Positions 23,662 through 25,529 of a stretch of DNA of 25,529 nt are shown piece by piece. Under the pieces are notes generated by a model. It was not told the origin of the DNA and did not search any database. It worked only from the letters and a program-made list of their open reading frames with translations. Origin of the DNA: Actinomycetota bacterium (GTDB taxonomy: Bacteria; Actinomycetota; Acidimicrobiia; Acidimicrobiales; Microtrichaceae); the NCBI GenBank assembly GCA_009700815.1, contig WLLG01000004.1, positions 1 through 25,529 of the forward strand, written 5' to 3'. A program made the translations under genes and the position numbers. Position 1 is the first letter of the stretch; every line of letters starts with the position of its first letter.

Positions 23662-24702
23662 ATGCAAGAGTCGCCAAAAACTGACGCAAGTGACCGGGAA
23701 TGCATGACCCGGGCACTTGCAGCGGCAGCTCAGGTACGTTGCATCACAGCCCCAAACCCTTGGGTTGGCGCCGTTATTCGAACTGAGGCCGGGCGGCTCA
23801 TTGAAGGGGCAACTCAGGAGCCTGGAGAGGCCCATGCCGAGATTGCTGCACTAGCTCTGGCTGGGCAGGACGCAATGGGTTCGACCATGTACGTCACACT
23901 CGAGCCCTGCAGCCACACTGGCAGAACCGGACCTTGTGTCGAGGCAATTATTGCTGCGGGAGTCGCACGTGTGGTGATCGGCATCGAAGACCCTGATCCT
24001 GCAGTCTCGGGAGCGGGAATATCCAGATTGAAAGATGCTGGGATTGAAGTTCGCCTAGGGGTTCAAGCCGAGAAAGTGAGCCAACAACTCGCCCCCTACC
24101 TGAAACATCGTCGCACTGGCCGACCTTGGGTTGTTCTCAAGATGGCAAGCACTTCGGATGGAGGAACAGCAGCTCCGAATGGCTCGAGTCAGTGGATCAC
24201 TGGCCCTGCGGCCAGAGTGGATGGGCATCGGCTCCGTGCAGAGTCAAATGCGATCATGGTGGGTGCGAGCACCATCCGGAGGGACGACCCGTCACTCAAT
24301 GTCCGTGACTATGTCCCGCCCGTTTCCCCGCTGCTGAATCCCCTAGATCCGCTTCGGATTGTGCTCGGAAAGGCTGCTGCAACGGCAAAGGTGCAGCCCT
24401 GCCGTGAGATGAGTGGGGACCTAGGTGCGATACTCGATCAGTTGGGTGCAGACGGGATCTTGCAGCTCTTGGTCGAAGGTGGAGCAGGAGTTGCAGGAGA
24501 GTTCCACCGGGCAGGTCTCGTAGACCGATATGTGATTTACCTCGCCCCCGCATTCTTTGGTGGCGATGACGCGAACGGCATTTTCGAAGGTGCCGGTGCG
24601 TGGGATATCTCGAGTGTCTGGCGTGGTCGATTTGTCGGAGTGGAACGTGTTGGAGAAGATCTACGTCTAGAGCTTGCTCCTCAAGAATCAGCTCAGCAGT
24701 AG
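23662..24702 (+). CDS. ribD: Bifunctional riboflavin biosynthesis deaminase/reductase
   Basis: Deaminates the pyrimidine product of GTP cyclohydrolase II, then reduces its ribosyl side chain with NADPH. The N-terminal deaminase has zinc ligands H58 (EAHAEIAAL, with E60), C83 and C92 (EPCSHTGRTGPC). The reductase begins near residue 150 (RPWVVLKMASTSDGGTAAP) and holds SQWITGPAARVDGHRLRAE and LLVEGGAGVAGEF. It is 346 residues. The start is ATG 23662, consistent with a leaderless transcript. A 36-nt gap with a strong SD leads to ribE. Confidence 0.95.
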   Translation: MQESPKTDASDRECMTRALAAAAQVRCITAPNPWVGAVIRTEAGRLIEGATQEPGEAHAEIAALALAGQDAMGSTMYVTLEPCSHTGRTGPCVEAIIAAGVARVVIGIEDPDPAVSGAGISRLKDAGIEVRLGVQAEKVSQQLAPYLKHRRTGRPWVVLKMASTSDGGTAAPNGSSQWITGPAARVDGHRLRAESNAIMVGASTIRRDDPSLNVRDYVPPVSPLLNPLDPLRIVLGKAAATAKVQPCREMSGDLGAILDQLGADGILQLLVEGGAGVAGEFHRAGLVDRYVIYLAPAFFGGDDANGIFEGAGAWDISSVWRGRFVGVERVGEDLRLELAPQESAQQ

Positions 24703-24738
24703 CGTTCATCCAGCAAGGACTATTGCAAGGAGTCAGAA

Positions 24739-25365
24739 GTGTTTACCGGAATAGTTGAGGAACTCGGGACCATTGAATATTTGAATGGTTCGCGTTTACG
24801 GGTAGCAGCCAGAGTGGTTCTTGAGGACGTGACTCTTGGAGCATCGATAGCTGTGAACGGGTGTTGTTTGACGGTGGTGGAGTGGGGGAGCGACTCCTTT
24901 GATGCCGACCTGAGCGAAGAGACCCTCGAACGGACCTCTCTGAAGTCTCTGAGCGCCGGTGACCCAGTGAACCTTGAGCGCCCCGTTCGCCTAGATGACC
25001 GATTGGGAGGCCATCTCGTGCAAGGCCATGTTGACGCAGTAGGTCATGTCGTCGTCCCAGGACCGAACCTGCAAGTTTCTATGCCACCCGAATTGCTGCG
25101 ATATGTCGTAGAGAAAGGGTCAGTGACCATTGATGGAGTCTCACTGACCGTCGTTGATGTTCTAGCAGATGGCTTTACAGTTGCGTTGATACCTCATACT
25201 TGCGATGTGACGACATTCGGTACTCATGTCGCAGGAGACCTCGTCAACCTCGAGGTTGACGTCATGGCGAAATACGCGGAAAGCCTGCTTGCTGGCTATC
25301 TCCCGTCAGACTCAGTGAGCAGTACCGATACGATCCACGAAGGAGCCCCCCAAGATGAGCAATGA
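24739..25365 (+). CDS. ribE: Riboflavin synthase, alpha chain
   Basis: Dismutates two 6,7-dimethyl-8-ribityllumazine molecules to riboflavin. It has two homologous barrels: [12 protein letters not shown] and [13 protein letters not shown] in the first, [13 protein letters not shown] linking, and [13 protein letters not shown] in the second. It is 208 residues. The GTG start at 24739 is fixed by AAGGAG 7 nt upstream and by the invariant MFTGIVE. Its 3' end overlaps the next gene by 11 nt. Confidence 0.97.
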   Translation: MFTGIVEELGTIEYLNGSRLRVAARVVLEDVTLGASIAVNGCCLTVVEWGSDSFDADLSEETLERTSLKSLSAGDPVNLERPVRLDDRLGGHLVQGHVDAVGHVVVPGPNLQVSMPPELLRYVVEKGSVTIDGVSLTVVDVLADGFTVALIPHTCDVTTFGTHVAGDLVNLEVDVMAKYAESLLAGYLPSDSVSSTDTIHEGAPQDEQ

Positions 25366-25529
25366 GACTAGAGAACCGCTAGCCGAACAGGGACAGGAAA
25401 ACTCCGTGTTTGCCTCTATTCAGGACGCCGTTGCAGCTATGGCTCGGGGCGAGATCATCGTGGTTGTAGATGATGAGGACCGTGAGAACGAGGGCGACCT
25501 CATCATGTCTGCCGAAGCAGCTAGCCCCG
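25355..25529 (+). CDS. ribBA: 3,4-dihydroxy-2-butanone-4-phosphate synthase domain, N-terminal part (ribBA or ribB; 3'-truncated)
   Basis: 58 codons are visible before the window ends. ATG 25355 has AAGGAG (25340-25345) at 9-nt spacing. After a polar 17-residue lead, [19 protein letters not shown] leads into the DHBP synthase active-site signature [12 protein letters not shown] (D39-I50), whose acidic residues bind magnesium and ribulose 5-phosphate. In this class the gene is commonly a fusion with GTP cyclohydrolase II (ribBA), but the second domain lies outside the window. It overlaps ribE and continues the riboflavin operon. Confidence 0.92.
   Translation, partial: MSNETREPLAEQGQENSVFASIQDAVAAMARGEIIVVVDDEDRENEGDLIMSAEAASP

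Overview
The window looks like a stretch of actinobacterial chromosome, most probably from the class Acidimicrobiia. Evidence: an actinobacterial-type integration host factor (mIHF) sits between pyrF and gmk; gmk has the shortened lid typical of that class; PriA has no helicase motifs; CoaBC carries PAMHTEMW; and starts are a mixture of SD-led GTG/ATG codons and leaderless ones. Placement below class level is not possible from this sequence alone.

Layout. (1) 1-2151: 3' part of an Xaa-Pro peptidase (pepQ), then efp and nusB, an ordinary actinobacterial trio. (2) 2152-3992: a spacer with small dyads, a possible 29-codon ORF coupled by a TTGA overlap to a Tat-exported PhoD-type phosphatase lipoprotein, phoD. 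(3) 3993-8134: a pyrimidine operon pyrR-pyrB-pyrC-carA, preceded by a well-formed attenuator: extended -10 promoter, PyrR-binding hairpin, and an intrinsic terminator with a UACG tetraloop. (4) 8137-8628: a DUF2505 gene on the minus strand that splits carA from carB. (5) 8744-14783: carB-pyrD-pyrF-mihF-gmk, tightly coupled. (6) 14784-17715: rpoZ, coaBC, metK. (7) 17740-19677: priA with an in-frame four-copy 24-bp minisatellite. (8) 19666-20352: a minus-strand RsmC-like methyltransferase, convergent with priA. (9) 20368-23037: def-fmt-rsmB, formyl-methionine handling and 16S rRNA methylation. (10) 23076-25529: a MogA/MoaB-type gene, then ribD, ribE and the start of a DHBP synthase gene (ribA/ribBA), cut by the window end.

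How they work together. pyrB, pyrC, carA, carB, pyrD and pyrF cover UMP synthesis except orotate phosphoribosyltransferase (pyrE); PyrR senses UMP/UTP and should act on the leader. gmk and rpoZ connect to nucleotide metabolism and transcription; coaBC and metK make CoA and SAM; def and fmt handle the N-formyl group; the rib genes make riboflavin. Most adjacent genes overlap by 1-4 nt, implying translational coupling.

This is mostly a housekeeping region and I see no clear new biological system. The best candidates for a second look are the priA minisatellite, the PyrR attenuator together with the antisense gene that splits the pyr operon, a class 1B PyrD without its PyrK partner in the cluster, and the short ORF coupled to an atypical PhoD.
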